Origin: Hyphomicrobiales bacterium
GTDB lineage: Bacteria > Pseudomonadota > Alphaproteobacteria > Rhizobiales > RI-29
Assembly (NCBI GenBank): GCA_016125495.1
Contig: WGLQ01000020.1
Coordinates: 1 to 64,000, forward strand
Direction of reading: 5' to 3'
DNA: 64,000 nucleotides
Both the position numbers and the translations under genes were made by a program. Positions within the stretch are counted from its first letter, which is position 1. Every line of letters begins with the position of its first letter. The notes beneath the pieces were generated by a model. The model saw only the letters and a list, made by a program, of their open reading frames with translations, ran no database searches and had not been told where the DNA came from. Of this stretch, positions 11,575 to 22,268 are shown piece by piece.

Positions 11575-13129
11575 CGTACAGCGTCTCGACTGAGATTGTG
11601 GTCAAGCCCTCCGCGAGGGCATACGCTTCCGTGTTCCGTCGCGCCTTTCCGCGTACGAAGAAGGGGATTTTCCGCAGTTCCTTCTCGGCTTCGCCCGTCC
11701 ACGTGATGGGGCCGGCCGAATGGGAATGGGCTGGCCCGTCGTCGGGCGCGGCTGCCGCGGCGGTCGCTTGCGCCTCGACGTTCGCGGTCCGCTCTCCCGA
11801 AAGATGCGAGGGACCGGCGGCATCGTTGAATTCGAAATCGTCCCGGAACATGCCGAGGAGGTGCTCCTCGAGGCCCATCGCCAGCGGGTGAACCCAGCTG
11901 TCGAAGAGGACATTCGCTCCTGCGTAGCCCATCTGAGGTGCGGCATGGGCAGGAAAATCCTGGACGTGCACGGGAGCCGATATGACCGCGCAGGCGATGC
12001 CGAGACGCTTGGCGACATGACGCTCCATCTGCGTGCCGAGCACCAGCTCGGGCTGCAATTCGGCGATGCGGCGCTCGACCTCGAGATAATCATCCGTGAT
12101 CAGGGGCTCGACGCCATGGCGGGCGGCGGCCTCCCGGACCTCGCGTGCGAATTCGCGATTGTAGGCGCCGAGACCGACAACCGAAAAACCCATTTCCTCG
12201 GCGGCCACTCGTGCGGCGGCGATGGCGTGCGTGGCGTCGCCGAAGACGAACACACGCTTTCCCGTCAGATAGTTGGAGTCGACCGAGCGCGACCACCAAG
12301 GCAGGCGGAGCGCCCCATCCTCAAGCGCCGGCGTCGGATCGACACCAGCTGCGCCCGCGACCTCGACGATGAACTCACGGGTCGCTCCAACCCCAATCGG
12401 CACCGTACGGATCGGGGGTTGGCCGAACTTGCGCTCCAGCCAGCGCGCCGTGGTGTCTGCGGTTTCGGGGTAGAGGACGATGTTGAAGTCGGCCTGCGGC
12501 AGCCGACGCGCGTCCGAAGGCCGCATTCCGAGCGGAGCTATGACATTGACGCCGACACCGAGCAGGGTAAGGAGCCTTCGGACCTCGGCCACGTCGTCGC
12601 GATGGCGAAAGCCGAGCGCGGTCGGCCCCAGGATGTTGCAGGTCGCCGGTTCGCCGTCGGAACGCACGCGCGGCTGCGGACGGTCCTGTCCGCCGAGCAT
12701 CGTCGAGACGACGCGATAAAACGTCTCCGACGCGCCCCAGCATTCCTTGCGGGTATAGGAAGGCAATTCGAGGGGGATGACCGGAACGGGGAGCGCGAGC
12801 GCGGTCGCGAGCCCGCCAGGATCGTCCTGGATCAGTTCGGCGGTGCACGAGGCTCCGACGATCAGAGCCTCGGGGCGATGCCGCTCGTAGGCCTGCGCGA
12901 CCGCGCGCTTGAATATTTCGGCCGTATCGCTGCCGAGGTCGCGGGCCTGGAAGGTCGTGTAGGTGACGGGCGGGCGCGATGGGCGACGCTCGATCATGGT
13001 GAAGAGCAGGTCGGCATAGGTGTCGCCCTGGGGCGCGTGGAGGACGAAGTGTATATCCTCCATTGCCGCCGCGACACGCATCGCACCGACGTGCGGCGGG
13101 CCTTCGTATGTCCAGACCGTCAAGCGCAT
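11549..13129 (-). CDS. bchB: Dark-operative protochlorophyllide reductase subunit B
   Basis: BchB, 526 residues, forms the NifDK-like catalytic heterotetramer with BchN. Asp36 (in [10 protein letters not shown]), known as an unusual aspartate ligand of the bridging 4Fe-4S cluster, is present at exactly residue 36 if translation starts at [10 protein letters not shown]. This supports the start at 13129 over a longer reading. It follows bchN by four bases. Confidence 0.96.
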   Translation of the reverse strand: MRLTVWTYEGPPHVGAMRVAAAMEDIHFVLHAPQGDTYADLLFTMIERRPSRPPVTYTTFQARDLGSDTAEIFKRAVAQAYERHRPEALIVGASCTAELIQDDPGGLATALALPVPVIPLELPSYTRKECWGASETFYRVVSTMLGGQDRPQPRVRSDGEPATCNILGPTALGFRHRDDVAEVRRLLTLLGVGVNVIAPLGMRPSDARRLPQADFNIVLYPETADTTARWLERKFGQPPIRTVPIGVGATREFIVEVAGAAGVDPTPALEDGALRLPWWSRSVDSNYLTGKRVFVFGDATHAIAAARVAAEEMGFSVVGLGAYNREFAREVREAAARHGVEPLITDDYLEVERRIAELQPELVLGTQMERHVAKRLGIACAVISAPVHVQDFPAHAAPQMGYAGANVLFDSWVHPLAMGLEEHLLGMFRDDFEFNDAAGPSHLSGERTANVEAQATAAAAAPDDGPAHSHSAGPITWTGEAEKELRKIPFFVRGKARRNTEAYALAEGLTTISVETLYDAKAHYTR

Positions 13130-13133
13130 GACC

Positions 13134-14941
<1,808 letters not shown>

Positions 14942-14974
14942 GTTCGCTCTGAGCTCGTTCGAGTGACTGGGACG

Positions 14975-15040
14975 AGCCTAGGTCGAACGAACGACGAGTG
15001 TCAATCGCATTTGACACTCTTTGAAATTGACACTTGCAAT
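14975..15040. promoter_or_regulatory. Divergent bchF/ppaA promoters built on a PpsR-type palindrome
   Basis: The palindrome at 14996-15019 has nine-base arms (GAGTGTCAA / TTGACACTC) around six bases and contains TGT-N12-ACA (14999-15016), the PpsR/CrtJ target. Each arm holds a TTGACA. On the minus strand TTGACA (14999-15004), 18 bases and TAGGCT (14975-14980) form the bchF promoter. On the plus strand TTGACA (15011-15016), 18 bases and TGCAAT (15035-15040) form the ppaA promoter. A further half site (TTGACACT) starts at 15027. PpsR binding here would block both -35 boxes. Confidence 0.75.
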
Positions 15041-15156
15041 GAGATGCGGTGAGCCGTACCGTGACTTCATCGGCGCGCGTCTGAAGGAACGCTTGGCGCC
15101 CGGAATCCGGTCCGTCGCGAACTTTCTGCGGGCACCCGCGTGCCCAGGAGGCTGGC

Positions 15157-16146
15157 ATGCCCGATCCGTCGGAGCAGAGCGGTGTGTACCTCGAAGATCG
15201 AAGCGATGGGCGCGAGGCCGCGACTTCGAGAATAATGGTGCAAGAGGGTGTTGCCTCTATGAGCGGCCGGGCCGGCGCGGCGCCCGAGTGCCGCAAATGC
15301 GCCGTCGATATTGGTCCGAGTGCGAAAATCGGCGCGCTGATCACCAACGATATCGTCCCGCGGCTCCGGGACGCGCATGCGCGCAACGCGGGCTCCCTCC
15401 ACAATGGCGCTTCATCGAAGGTGTTGCGTGCGGGCCCGTCGGCAGCCGGCGGCCGGGTGATGAGCCGGATCGGGCGTGATCGTCTCGAGCGGTTCACGGG
15501 GTGTGTTGCGGCCGGCGACGGAAGCGGGGCGCGGGCGGAGATCGCATTCTGGCTGAAGCAGGGGTGTGCGGCGGACGATATCGCCATCGAGGCGCTGGGC
15601 TTTGCGGCGACGGTCTTCGGGGATGCCTGGCTTTCGGACCGGATGAACTTTTTCGAAGTCACGGTCCGCATGACGAGTCTGCATCTCCTGCTGCGGGAGC
15701 TGCCGTGCATGCCCACGGTTCATACGAACCGGACCCCGCGCTCCATCCTGCTGGCCTCCGTTCCGGGCGAGGGGCATGTTCTCGGCGTCGACATCGTCGC
15801 CTCGCTCTTTTCGCGGGCGGGATGGCAGGTTGCGCATCTTGCCGGCACCGCGACCGACGCGGAGCTGATCGCAGAGGTGGCGGCTGTCGGCTACACCGCA
15901 ATCGGACTATCCGCCAGTACGCCGGAACTCCTCGCCGGGTTGACACGACTCTTGGTCGATCTAAAACGATACGCGGCAAATCCGGAGATGAGCATCATGA
16001 TCGGCGGGCTGGCGGTGCGCGAGCGATCCGATGTGGCCTTCGCTGTGGGGGCTGACGCGGCCATCGCCGACGGCCGGCTCGCGGTTGCCAGCGCCAATGC
16101 CCTTGCGGACGAGCGCGCCGATCCGCGTGCCGGATGTCCAACATGA
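15157..16146 (+). CDS. ppaA: PpaA/AerR cobalamin-binding antirepressor
   Basis: A 329-residue member of the PpaA/AerR family, which modulates PpsR/CrtJ in response to light through bound cobalamin. The C-terminal B12-binding (SCHIC-type) fold carries E-x-H-x-x-G at about 205-210 (EGHVLG; His207), the AerR variant of the usual DxHxxG. The preceding helical segment GDAWLSDRMNFFEVTVRM is characteristic. The start at 15157 has CAGGAGG five bases upstream. The first ~100 residues look poorly ordered. It overlaps ppsR by a few bases. Confidence 0.9.
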   Translation: MPDPSEQSGVYLEDRSDGREAATSRIMVQEGVASMSGRAGAAPECRKCAVDIGPSAKIGALITNDIVPRLRDAHARNAGSLHNGASSKVLRAGPSAAGGRVMSRIGRDRLERFTGCVAAGDGSGARAEIAFWLKQGCAADDIAIEALGFAATVFGDAWLSDRMNFFEVTVRMTSLHLLLRELPCMPTVHTNRTPRSILLASVPGEGHVLGVDIVASLFSRAGWQVAHLAGTATDAELIAEVAAVGYTAIGLSASTPELLAGLTRLLVDLKRYAANPEMSIMIGGLAVRERSDVAFAVGADAAIADGRLAVASANALADERADPRAGCPT

Positions 16147-17564
16147 CGCAACCAACGACCACGAAGAATTTCAGATCGGCCAAGCGGTTGCTCGGAGTCG
16201 TCGACGTCGATGGCGCCGCAACGGCGATCGCGGCGGCCTCGGACCTCGCCCTTATTCTGGACGCCAAGGGAACCATTCGTGACGTCGCCTTCCAGGGCGA
16301 AGGCTTTGCGCGCGATGGGTGCGCGGGCTGGGTCGGGCGCCCTTGGGGCGAGACCGTGACCGATGAGAGCCTACCCAAAATACGGGCCCTCATGGACGAG
16401 GCGAATGTCCGGCACGCGACCCAGTGGCGGCAGGTGACACATCCATGCCCGGACGGCTCGCAGTTCCCCATCCAGTACTCGACCTTGCGCATCGGCAGCA
16501 ACGGCAACATCGTCGCGCTCGGGCGTGATCTGCGCACCATGGCGATGATGCAGCAGCAGCTCGTGGAGGCGCAGCAGTCGTTGGCCCGAGACTATGCTCG
16601 ATTGAGGCAGATGGAATCGCGCTACCGGCTGCTGTTTCAGATCGCCAGCGAGGCTGTCGTCGTCATCGACCCTCAGAGCTTGCGCGTTCTGGAGGCCAAT
16701 CCGGCGGCGACGGCACTGCTCGAGCGCCCGATCGACCGGTTGGTCGGCAAGCGGGTCGTCGACTGGTTCGACAAGGAGGACGCGCGCAAGCTTGCCGACG
16801 TCCTCAGTGGCGTCAGGCACAGTGGCAACCCGCAGACCGTTACCGTTACGCTCGCCAGCAAACCCATCGATCTCAACGTTTCCGCCTCACTCTTTCGTGG
16901 CGACAATACCTTGCATCTGCTGGTTCGCCTGACGACCGCCAGCGAGTTCACGGCAGGTCAGCCGGATGATAAATCGGCCCTCCTGGACATCGTCGCCAGG
17001 CTCCCGGACGGGTTCGTGATCACGGATGCCAAGGGCGAAATTCAGAGTGCGAACTCGTCGTTCCTCGATATGGCGCAGATCGCCAACGAGGACAGGGCGC
17101 GCGGGCAGAACCTCGAACAATTCATCGGGCGCTCTGGTGTCGAGTTCGGTGTGCTGATGGCCAACCTGCGCGACAGTGGCAGCGTTCGGCACATGCCGAC
17201 GGTGCTGCGCGGCGCGCTGGGCATGACGGAGGAAGTCGCGATTTCGGCGGTCCGCGTGGGCGACGGGGCAAAATCCGTCTACGGCTTCACGGTGCGAGCA
17301 ACAGGCCCGAGGCCGAGCACCGGACCCGCCTCGGCGAGTGCGTTGCCGCGCAGCACGGACAGCATGTTGGAACTGGTCGGCCGGGTGCCGATGAAGGACC
17401 TCGTGCGCGAGGCGACCGACATGGTGGAGCGACTCTGTATCGAAGCGGCGCTCGACCTGACGGATGACAATCGCGCTTCGGCCGCCGAAGTCCTCGGGCT
17501 CAGCCGCCAGAGCCTCTATGCCAAGCTGCGCCGCTACGGCCTCGGCGATCTCGACGAAGAGTAG
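16143..17564 (+). CDS. ppsR: PpsR/CrtJ, PAS-domain repressor of photosynthesis genes
   Basis: PpsR, about 473 residues, is the aerobic repressor of bch, crt and puc genes, binding TGT-N12-ACA. PAS domains occupy about 40-145, 160-270 and 285-390, with a Q-rich helical linker (MMQQQLVEAQQSLARDY) after the first. The C-terminus is a Fis-type helix-turn-helix (EVLGLSRQSLYAKLRRYGL). The DNA-binding-domain cysteine (ERLCIEAALDL) is conserved; I see no cysteine in the central PAS region. The start overlaps the ppaA stop as ATGA at 16143; an ATG nine bases earlier is also possible. Confidence 0.95.
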   Translation: MTQPTTTKNFRSAKRLLGVVDVDGAATAIAAASDLALILDAKGTIRDVAFQGEGFARDGCAGWVGRPWGETVTDESLPKIRALMDEANVRHATQWRQVTHPCPDGSQFPIQYSTLRIGSNGNIVALGRDLRTMAMMQQQLVEAQQSLARDYARLRQMESRYRLLFQIASEAVVVIDPQSLRVLEANPAATALLERPIDRLVGKRVVDWFDKEDARKLADVLSGVRHSGNPQTVTVTLASKPIDLNVSASLFRGDNTLHLLVRLTTASEFTAGQPDDKSALLDIVARLPDGFVITDAKGEIQSANSSFLDMAQIANEDRARGQNLEQFIGRSGVEFGVLMANLRDSGSVRHMPTVLRGALGMTEEVAISAVRVGDGAKSVYGFTVRATGPRPSTGPASASALPRSTDSMLELVGRVPMKDLVREATDMVERLCIEAALDLTDDNRASAAEVLGLSRQSLYAKLRRYGLGDLDEE

Positions 17565-17587
17565 GACACGGCCGGCCGGTTCCGGCG

Positions 17588-17597
17588 CCCCCCCCCC
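17588..17597. repeat. Ten-base poly-C tract after ppsR
   Basis: A run of ten C lies 24 bases after the ppsR stop, within the 248-base ppsR-bchG interval, just after a GGCCGGCCGG self-complementary stretch. Such tracts slip easily in replication and sequencing. It is outside any gene I call. The rest of the interval up to the bchG palindrome shows no gene. Confidence 0.6.
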
Positions 17598-17760
17598 ATC
17601 GCGAACTGGAAGCAAAGCACGGGCATCGCCTGCTTGCCGATCCGGACCGAGCGCGCACGCAACAGCGGATTGGCGCGACCCTCGATGGGCCGACGGTTCC
17701 ACAGGCCCCATCCGGCGGCACCTTCAAGCCGTGCGCACGCCACCACCTCTGGCGTCGCGA

Positions 17761-17806
17761 CAATATGTCAATTTTGATTGACATATTGGGGTGTCAATTT
17801 CATTCT
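17761..17806 (+). promoter_or_regulatory. bchG promoter overlapped by a PpsR-type palindrome
   Basis: A perfect inverted repeat spans 17761-17788: arms CAATATGTCAAT and ATTGACATATTG around TTTG. It contains TGT-N12-ACA at 17766-17783, and a further half site TGTCAATTT starts at 17792. A TTGACA at 17778-17783 overlaps the right arm. With a 17-base spacer this gives a -10 of CATTCT (17801-17806), a weak match. The predicted transcript would begin at or next to the bchG ATG. Confidence 0.75.
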
Positions 17807-17812
17807 GCGGCC

Positions 17813-18769
17813 ATGAGCGAATTCGTTGTTACTCGAGCATCGCCGCGTGTCGCCGCACCGCCTGAAGGTCGGGTGTCGTCGCACCGTCAGACCCCCGCGC
17901 TCACAACCGTGATCGAACTCTTCAAACCGATAACCTGGTTTGCCCCCATGTGGGCATTCATGTGCGGTGTCGTCTCCTCGGGCGCTTCCTTTGCCGAGGC
18001 ATGGCCACTGGCTCTCCTCGGCATTCTGCTCGCTGGCCCGCTCCTGTGTGCCACGAGCCAGGCTGCGAACGACTGGTACGATCGCCATGTCGATGCCATC
18101 AACGAGCCGCATCGACCGATCCCCTCGGGTCGGATGCCGGGCCGTTGGGGGCTCTGGATCGCGCTCATCTGGAGTGGCCTGTCGCTCGCGCTCGGCGCTG
18201 CTCTCGGCATCTGGGTATTCGTTGCCACCGCGATCGGCCTCGCGCTCGCTTGGGCCTACAGCGCGCCCCCCTTCCGGCTGAAGCGCAACGGCTGGTGGGG
18301 CAACGCGGCGGTCGGTGCCTGCTACGAAGGGCTGCCGTGGTTCACCGGCGCTGCAGCCGTCTCCGCCAGCATCCCCGACGAGCGCATCGTGGCCGTTGCC
18401 ATCCTCTACAGCATCGGCGCGCACGGCATCATGACGCTGAACGATTTCAAATCGATCGATGGTGACACCGCTTGCGGCGTGAAGTCGCTGCCGGTGCAGC
18501 TCGGGGTCGACAACGCGGCGCGGTTGGCATGCTGGGTCATGGCCCTGCCGCAGGTCGTCGTGATCGCTCTGCTGATCGACTGGGGCCTCGGTTGGCACGG
18601 CTTGGCGGTCGCGGCACTCTTGGGCGCACAGGTTGTCTGCATGTATCGGATGGTCGGTCGGCCTGTCGATCTCGCTCCCTGGTACAATGCGACGGGCACC
18701 AGCTTCTACGTTGTCGGAATGCTCGCGACCGCGCTTGCCCTCCGTTCGATCGTCGGAGCGGGCGGATGA
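17813..18769 (+). CDS. bchG: Bacteriochlorophyll synthase
   Basis: BchG, 318 residues, is a UbiA-family prenyltransferase that attaches geranylgeranyl or phytyl diphosphate to bacteriochlorophyllide a. The prenyl-diphosphate motif NDWYDRHVDAINEP and the second Asp-rich stretch LNDFKSIDGDTACG are intact among about eight membrane helices. The ATG at 17813 gives a normal length but has no visible ribosome site; an upstream in-frame ATG would lie inside the PpsR palindrome. It overlaps the next gene by four bases. Confidence 0.95.
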   Translation: MSEFVVTRASPRVAAPPEGRVSSHRQTPALTTVIELFKPITWFAPMWAFMCGVVSSGASFAEAWPLALLGILLAGPLLCATSQAANDWYDRHVDAINEPHRPIPSGRMPGRWGLWIALIWSGLSLALGAALGIWVFVATAIGLALAWAYSAPPFRLKRNGWWGNAAVGACYEGLPWFTGAAAVSASIPDERIVAVAILYSIGAHGIMTLNDFKSIDGDTACGVKSLPVQLGVDNAARLACWVMALPQVVVIALLIDWGLGWHGLAVAALLGAQVVCMYRMVGRPVDLAPWYNATGTSFYVVGMLATALALRSIVGAGG

Positions 18770-20160
18770 CCGGCGAAATACTCCCCCACCTCGGATCGGG
18801 CCATCGTGGCCTTACCTGGCTCGGAATCATGAGGGTCGGGCTTGTTCAGGCGTCCCTCGGATCGATCGTCGTGCTCACCACATCGACGCTGAACAGGGTC
18901 ATGGTGGTCGAACTCGGTCTTGCCGCGACCATACCCGGCGCCCTCGTCGGCCTGCACTATGGAGTGCAGCTCTCGCGGCCACGCTGGGGGTTCGGCTCGG
19001 ACATCGGTGGATGGCGAACGCCCTGGATCATCTGCGGAATGGCGCTATTGGCATTCGGAGCATTGCTGGCGGCGCTCTCGACGATGTTGATCGGCTCGAG
19101 CCTTCCTGCGGGGCTCGCGCTCGCGACAGTCAGCTTCGTCATCATAGGCGTTGGCGTTGGAGCGGCGGGGACCTCGCTGCTGGCGATGCTCGCGGTCGAG
19201 GCTGCGCCGGAGCGCCGGGCCCCCGCCGCCACCATCGTCTGGCTGATGATGATTGCCGGATTCATCGTGACAGCGGTGACGGCCGGCAGTCTGCTCGATC
19301 CTTTCAGTCTTCCACGCCTCGTGGCGGTCACGGCTGGCGTCGGGGCAACCGCCTTCCTGGTGTCGGTTGCCGCGCTGCATGGTCTCGAGCGACGCTCGGT
19401 GCAGCGGTCCGCCACCGCAGCCTTCGTGCCCCAGAGCACACCTGCCGCCCAGCGCGAACCGTTCCTACCGGCGCTCCTCGAAATCTGGGCGGAACCCAAA
19501 GCACGACGCTTTGCAATTTTCGTCTTCGTCTCGATGCTTGCTTACAGCGCGCAGGATCTCATCCTCGAGCCTTTCGCCGGGCTCGCCTTTGCGATGACGC
19601 CCGGCGAAACGACGAAGCTGGCCGGCACCCAGCATGCCGGTGTCTTCGTTGGCATGGCGATCGTCGGATTGATCGGCGGCGCCTTCGGTGTTCGGGACGC
19701 GCGAACGCTGCGAGGCTGGACGATCGGCGGCTGCCTTGGCTCGGCGCTGGCGCTGTTCGGCCTCGCACTTGCCGGTCATGCCCAAGGGGATTGGCCGCTC
19801 TCGGCCAACGTCTTCTGCCTCGGTGTCGCCAATGGCGTCTTTGCCGTTTCGGCGATCGGCTCGATGATGGGGCTCGCCGGCGAGGGGCGACGCGCGCGCG
19901 AGGGAACGCGCATGGGCATTTGGGGCGCGGCGCAGGCGATCGCATTCGGAATTGGTGGTCTCCTCGGAACGGTGCTCGTCGATGTGGTCGGATCGTTTGG
20001 CGTCGCACCGAACGCGGCCTACGCGGTCGTCTTTGCATTGGAGGCCGGGACGTTCGTTGTCGCGGCGGTCCTGGCGGCGCACATCGAGGCGGTCGGGGTG
20101 CCTGAGCAAGGGCTCGTACTCGCCCGCAATTCGCCTGGCATGCGATCGATGAGGGAGTAG
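18766..20160 (+). CDS. PucC/BCD-family transporter between bchG and bchP
   Basis: A membrane protein of 464 residues with about twelve helices, in the same family as LhaA and PucC. It holds the bchG-bchP slot occupied by 'orf428' in Rhodobacter (sometimes called bch2 or bchP2). Family motifs such as TSTLNRVMVVELGL and RRAPAATIVWLMMI are visible. It probably handles bacteriochlorophyll or its precursors at the membrane, but the transported species is not established. ATGA overlap with bchG and a three-base gap to bchP indicate one operon. Confidence 0.9.
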   Translation: MTGEILPHLGSGHRGLTWLGIMRVGLVQASLGSIVVLTTSTLNRVMVVELGLAATIPGALVGLHYGVQLSRPRWGFGSDIGGWRTPWIICGMALLAFGALLAALSTMLIGSSLPAGLALATVSFVIIGVGVGAAGTSLLAMLAVEAAPERRAPAATIVWLMMIAGFIVTAVTAGSLLDPFSLPRLVAVTAGVGATAFLVSVAALHGLERRSVQRSATAAFVPQSTPAAQREPFLPALLEIWAEPKARRFAIFVFVSMLAYSAQDLILEPFAGLAFAMTPGETTKLAGTQHAGVFVGMAIVGLIGGAFGVRDARTLRGWTIGGCLGSALALFGLALAGHAQGDWPLSANVFCLGVANGVFAVSAIGSMMGLAGEGRRAREGTRMGIWGAAQAIAFGIGGLLGTVLVDVVGSFGVAPNAAYAVVFALEAGTFVVAAVLAAHIEAVGVPEQGLVLARNSPGMRSMRE

Positions 20161-20163
20161 GTC

Positions 20164-21369
20164 ATGGTGAGCCGCGAAACGCTCTATGATGCCATTGTCG
20201 TCGGCGGCGGCCCCGCCGGAGCGACCGCGGCCGAAACTCTCGCGCGCAATGGACGCCGCGTCGCGCTCCTGGATCGGCAGGGGCGCATCAAGCCGTGCGG
20301 GGGAGCCGTTCCTCCTCGCCTCCTCGAGCAATTCACCATCCCCGAGGAACTGGTGGTCGCGCGGATCGGAACGGCGCGGGTCATCGCCCCCTCGTCGGCG
20401 TCGGTGGACATGGTCATCGACGGAGGTTCAGTCGGAATGGTCGATCGCGAACATTTCGATGCCTATCTACGCGATCGGGCGGCGCGAAGTGGAGCGGTTC
20501 GGCTCACGGGCCGGTTCCGCGAACTCGCGCAGTTGGAGGATGGCACCGCCGAAGTCGTCTACGAGGGGCTCGGCAACGAGACATCGGGAGCCCTCCACCG
20601 GGTGCGAGCGCGCTGCATCATCGGAGCGGACGGGGCGCGATCCGCGGTGGCCGCGCAGGCCATGCCGGCTCAAGGCAATCCACCTTGCGTCTTTGCCTAT
20701 CATGAAGTGATCGAGGCTCCGTCCGCCGGGAGTGGGGCGTTCTATGGCGCCGAACGGTGCGACGTCTACTACCAAGGGCATCTCTCACCGGACTTTTATG
20801 CCTGGGTTTTCCCGCACGGCGCGACGGCGAGCGTCGGGGTCGGCAGCGCACAAAAGGGCTTTTCCTTGCGCGGCGCGGTTCGCGAATTGCGCGCGACATC
20901 GGGTCTCGACGCGTCGATCACGGTGCGGCGTGAAGGGGCGCCGATACCGCTCAGACCGCTCAGGCGCTGGGACAACAGGCGTAATGTGGTTCTCGCGGGT
21001 GATGCGGCGGGCGTCGTTGCGCCTGCCTCCGGCGAGGGCATCTACTACGCGATGCTAACGGGCCAGTTCGCCGCAGAGGCCGCCGAGGCTTTCCTCGAAA
21101 CAGGCAGGCCTCAGGCACTCGCCATGGCCCGCAAGCGCTTCATGCGCGAGCACGGACGCGTGTTCTGGATCCTCGGGATCCTGCAGCACTTCTGGTATCG
21201 CAATGACCGACGTCGCGAACGCTTCGTGGCGATATGCCGTGATCCGGACGTGCAGCGCCTGACGTGGCAGTCGTACATGCACAAGAAGCTCTCGAGGGCG
21301 AACCCGCTTGCTCATGTCCGCATCTTCCTGAACGATCTCGCACACCTCCTGGGAATGCGGCCGATATGA
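20164..21369 (+). CDS. bchP: Geranylgeranyl diphosphate/bacteriochlorophyll reductase
   Basis: BchP, 401 residues, is an FAD-dependent reductase that saturates three double bonds of the geranylgeranyl chain to phytyl. The FAD-binding GGGPAGATAA is at the N-terminus, and the second FAD motif NVVLAGDAAGVVAPASGEGI is near 280-300. Length and ending (LNDLAHLLGMRPI) are normal for the family. Confidence 0.96.
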   Translation: MVSRETLYDAIVVGGGPAGATAAETLARNGRRVALLDRQGRIKPCGGAVPPRLLEQFTIPEELVVARIGTARVIAPSSASVDMVIDGGSVGMVDREHFDAYLRDRAARSGAVRLTGRFRELAQLEDGTAEVVYEGLGNETSGALHRVRARCIIGADGARSAVAAQAMPAQGNPPCVFAYHEVIEAPSAGSGAFYGAERCDVYYQGHLSPDFYAWVFPHGATASVGVGSAQKGFSLRGAVRELRATSGLDASITVRREGAPIPLRPLRRWDNRRNVVLAGDAAGVVAPASGEGIYYAMLTGQFAAEAAEAFLETGRPQALAMARKRFMREHGRVFWILGILQHFWYRNDRRRERFVAICRDPDVQRLTWQSYMHKKLSRANPLAHVRIFLNDLAHLLGMRPI

Positions 21370-21410
21370 CCCCGCGCAATGCGTCGCCCCTTGAAAGCCG
21401 AGAGGGATGA

Positions 21411-21692
21411 ATGCCAGAGGCCTTGCCATCGACCTGGATCGTCGATTTGATCCTCATGTTGATGCTCGCAGAGCTGGTGGCCCTGACGGTCGCGAGACAG
21501 CTCTGGGGACGCGGGCCAAAATTCGCCGACGTCGCGCCCAACCTCGCGGCAGGGGCAGCCCTGGCGGCAGCGCTGCGAGCCGAACTCGCGGGGGAGCATT
21601 GGTCGTGGATGGTGGCTTGCCTTACGGCGAGCCTCGGGTTCCACCTCATCGACATCACCCTGCGGATGCGGACGACGGCGAGAGAGCCCTGA
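21411..21692 (+). CDS. Small membrane protein downstream of bchP, unknown
   Basis: A 93-residue protein with two to three hydrophobic segments (IVDLILMLMLAELVALTV; LAAGAALAAAL; WMVACLTASLGFHLIDITL). An AGAGGGA site precedes the ATG. It starts 41 bases after bchP on the same strand, so it is probably the last gene of the bchG operon. I do not recognise the family. Confidence 0.6.
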   Translation: MPEALPSTWIVDLILMLMLAELVALTVARQLWGRGPKFADVAPNLAAGAALAAALRAELAGEHWSWMVACLTASLGFHLIDITLRMRTTAREP

Positions 21693-21726
21693 CCGGCGTT
21701 CTCGATCAATTCTTGGAATTCAGGCG

Positions 21727-21745
21727 CGTGCCAGGGCGCGGCACG
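21727..21745. terminator. Small hairpin between convergent genes
   Basis: A six-base perfect stem (CGTGCC / GGCACG) with a seven-base loop lies in the 88-base gap between the small membrane protein and the convergent ribbon-helix-helix gene. There is no T tract, so this is only a weak terminator candidate. Confidence 0.25.
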
Positions 21746-21780
21746 GGAAGCGTCTGAGACAACCGGCTTTCGGCGCCAGG

Positions 21781-22038
21781 TCACGCTTCGTGCGATTTCC
21801 TGCGCGAGCCTCCATGTTCTCCGTTCGAAGGAGCGATCGAACCGATATCGCGGTCCGTTATCATCCGGTACGTGCGTCCGATGTCGTCGAGCAGACCCCG
21901 CCGCACCAGCTGGCGCGCCGCCTCGTGGGTACTTTCGATGGCATTGGCCACCCGCCAACCTTCCAGCGCCGCCATTTCCTTGTCGGTGAAATTCACGATG
22001 ACGCAGTTCTTGTTGACCGGCGAGCCCTCGTCTTGCAT
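21781..22038 (-). CDS. Small ribbon-helix-helix-like protein
   Basis: An 85-residue protein. Residues ~11-45 fit a ribbon-helix-helix fold: a short beta strand (NCVIVNF), an amphipathic helix (TDKEMAALEGWRVANAI), then THEAARQLVRRGLL as the second helix. The tail is basic. The ATG ending at 22038 has a GGGAGGG site; an ATG six codons upstream is less well placed. It could be a DNA-binding regulator, but no partner gene shows this. It lies downstream of the bphP-regulator pair on the same strand. Confidence 0.65.
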   Translation of the reverse strand: MQDEGSPVNKNCVIVNFTDKEMAALEGWRVANAIESTHEAARQLVRRGLLDDIGRTYRMITDRDIGSIAPSNGEHGGSRRKSHEA

Positions 22039-22268
22039 CGCACCCTCCCTTGCCACGCAATGGAGCTTATCGTCGCTCCTGACGCGCGGACTTCGGTGGT
22101 GGATCGGGAGAGGTCCATGCCAACTACCCGAGGAACACTGCCAAATGACGACGAGGCCACCCTTTCCACCGAACCAACGACATTAAAGCGTGCGTCGCCT
22201 CCAGCGTCTATAAGTGGAAAATACGTATCCTGGAGCCTCCGGAGCTAATCCACGATCAGAACTCGGAC

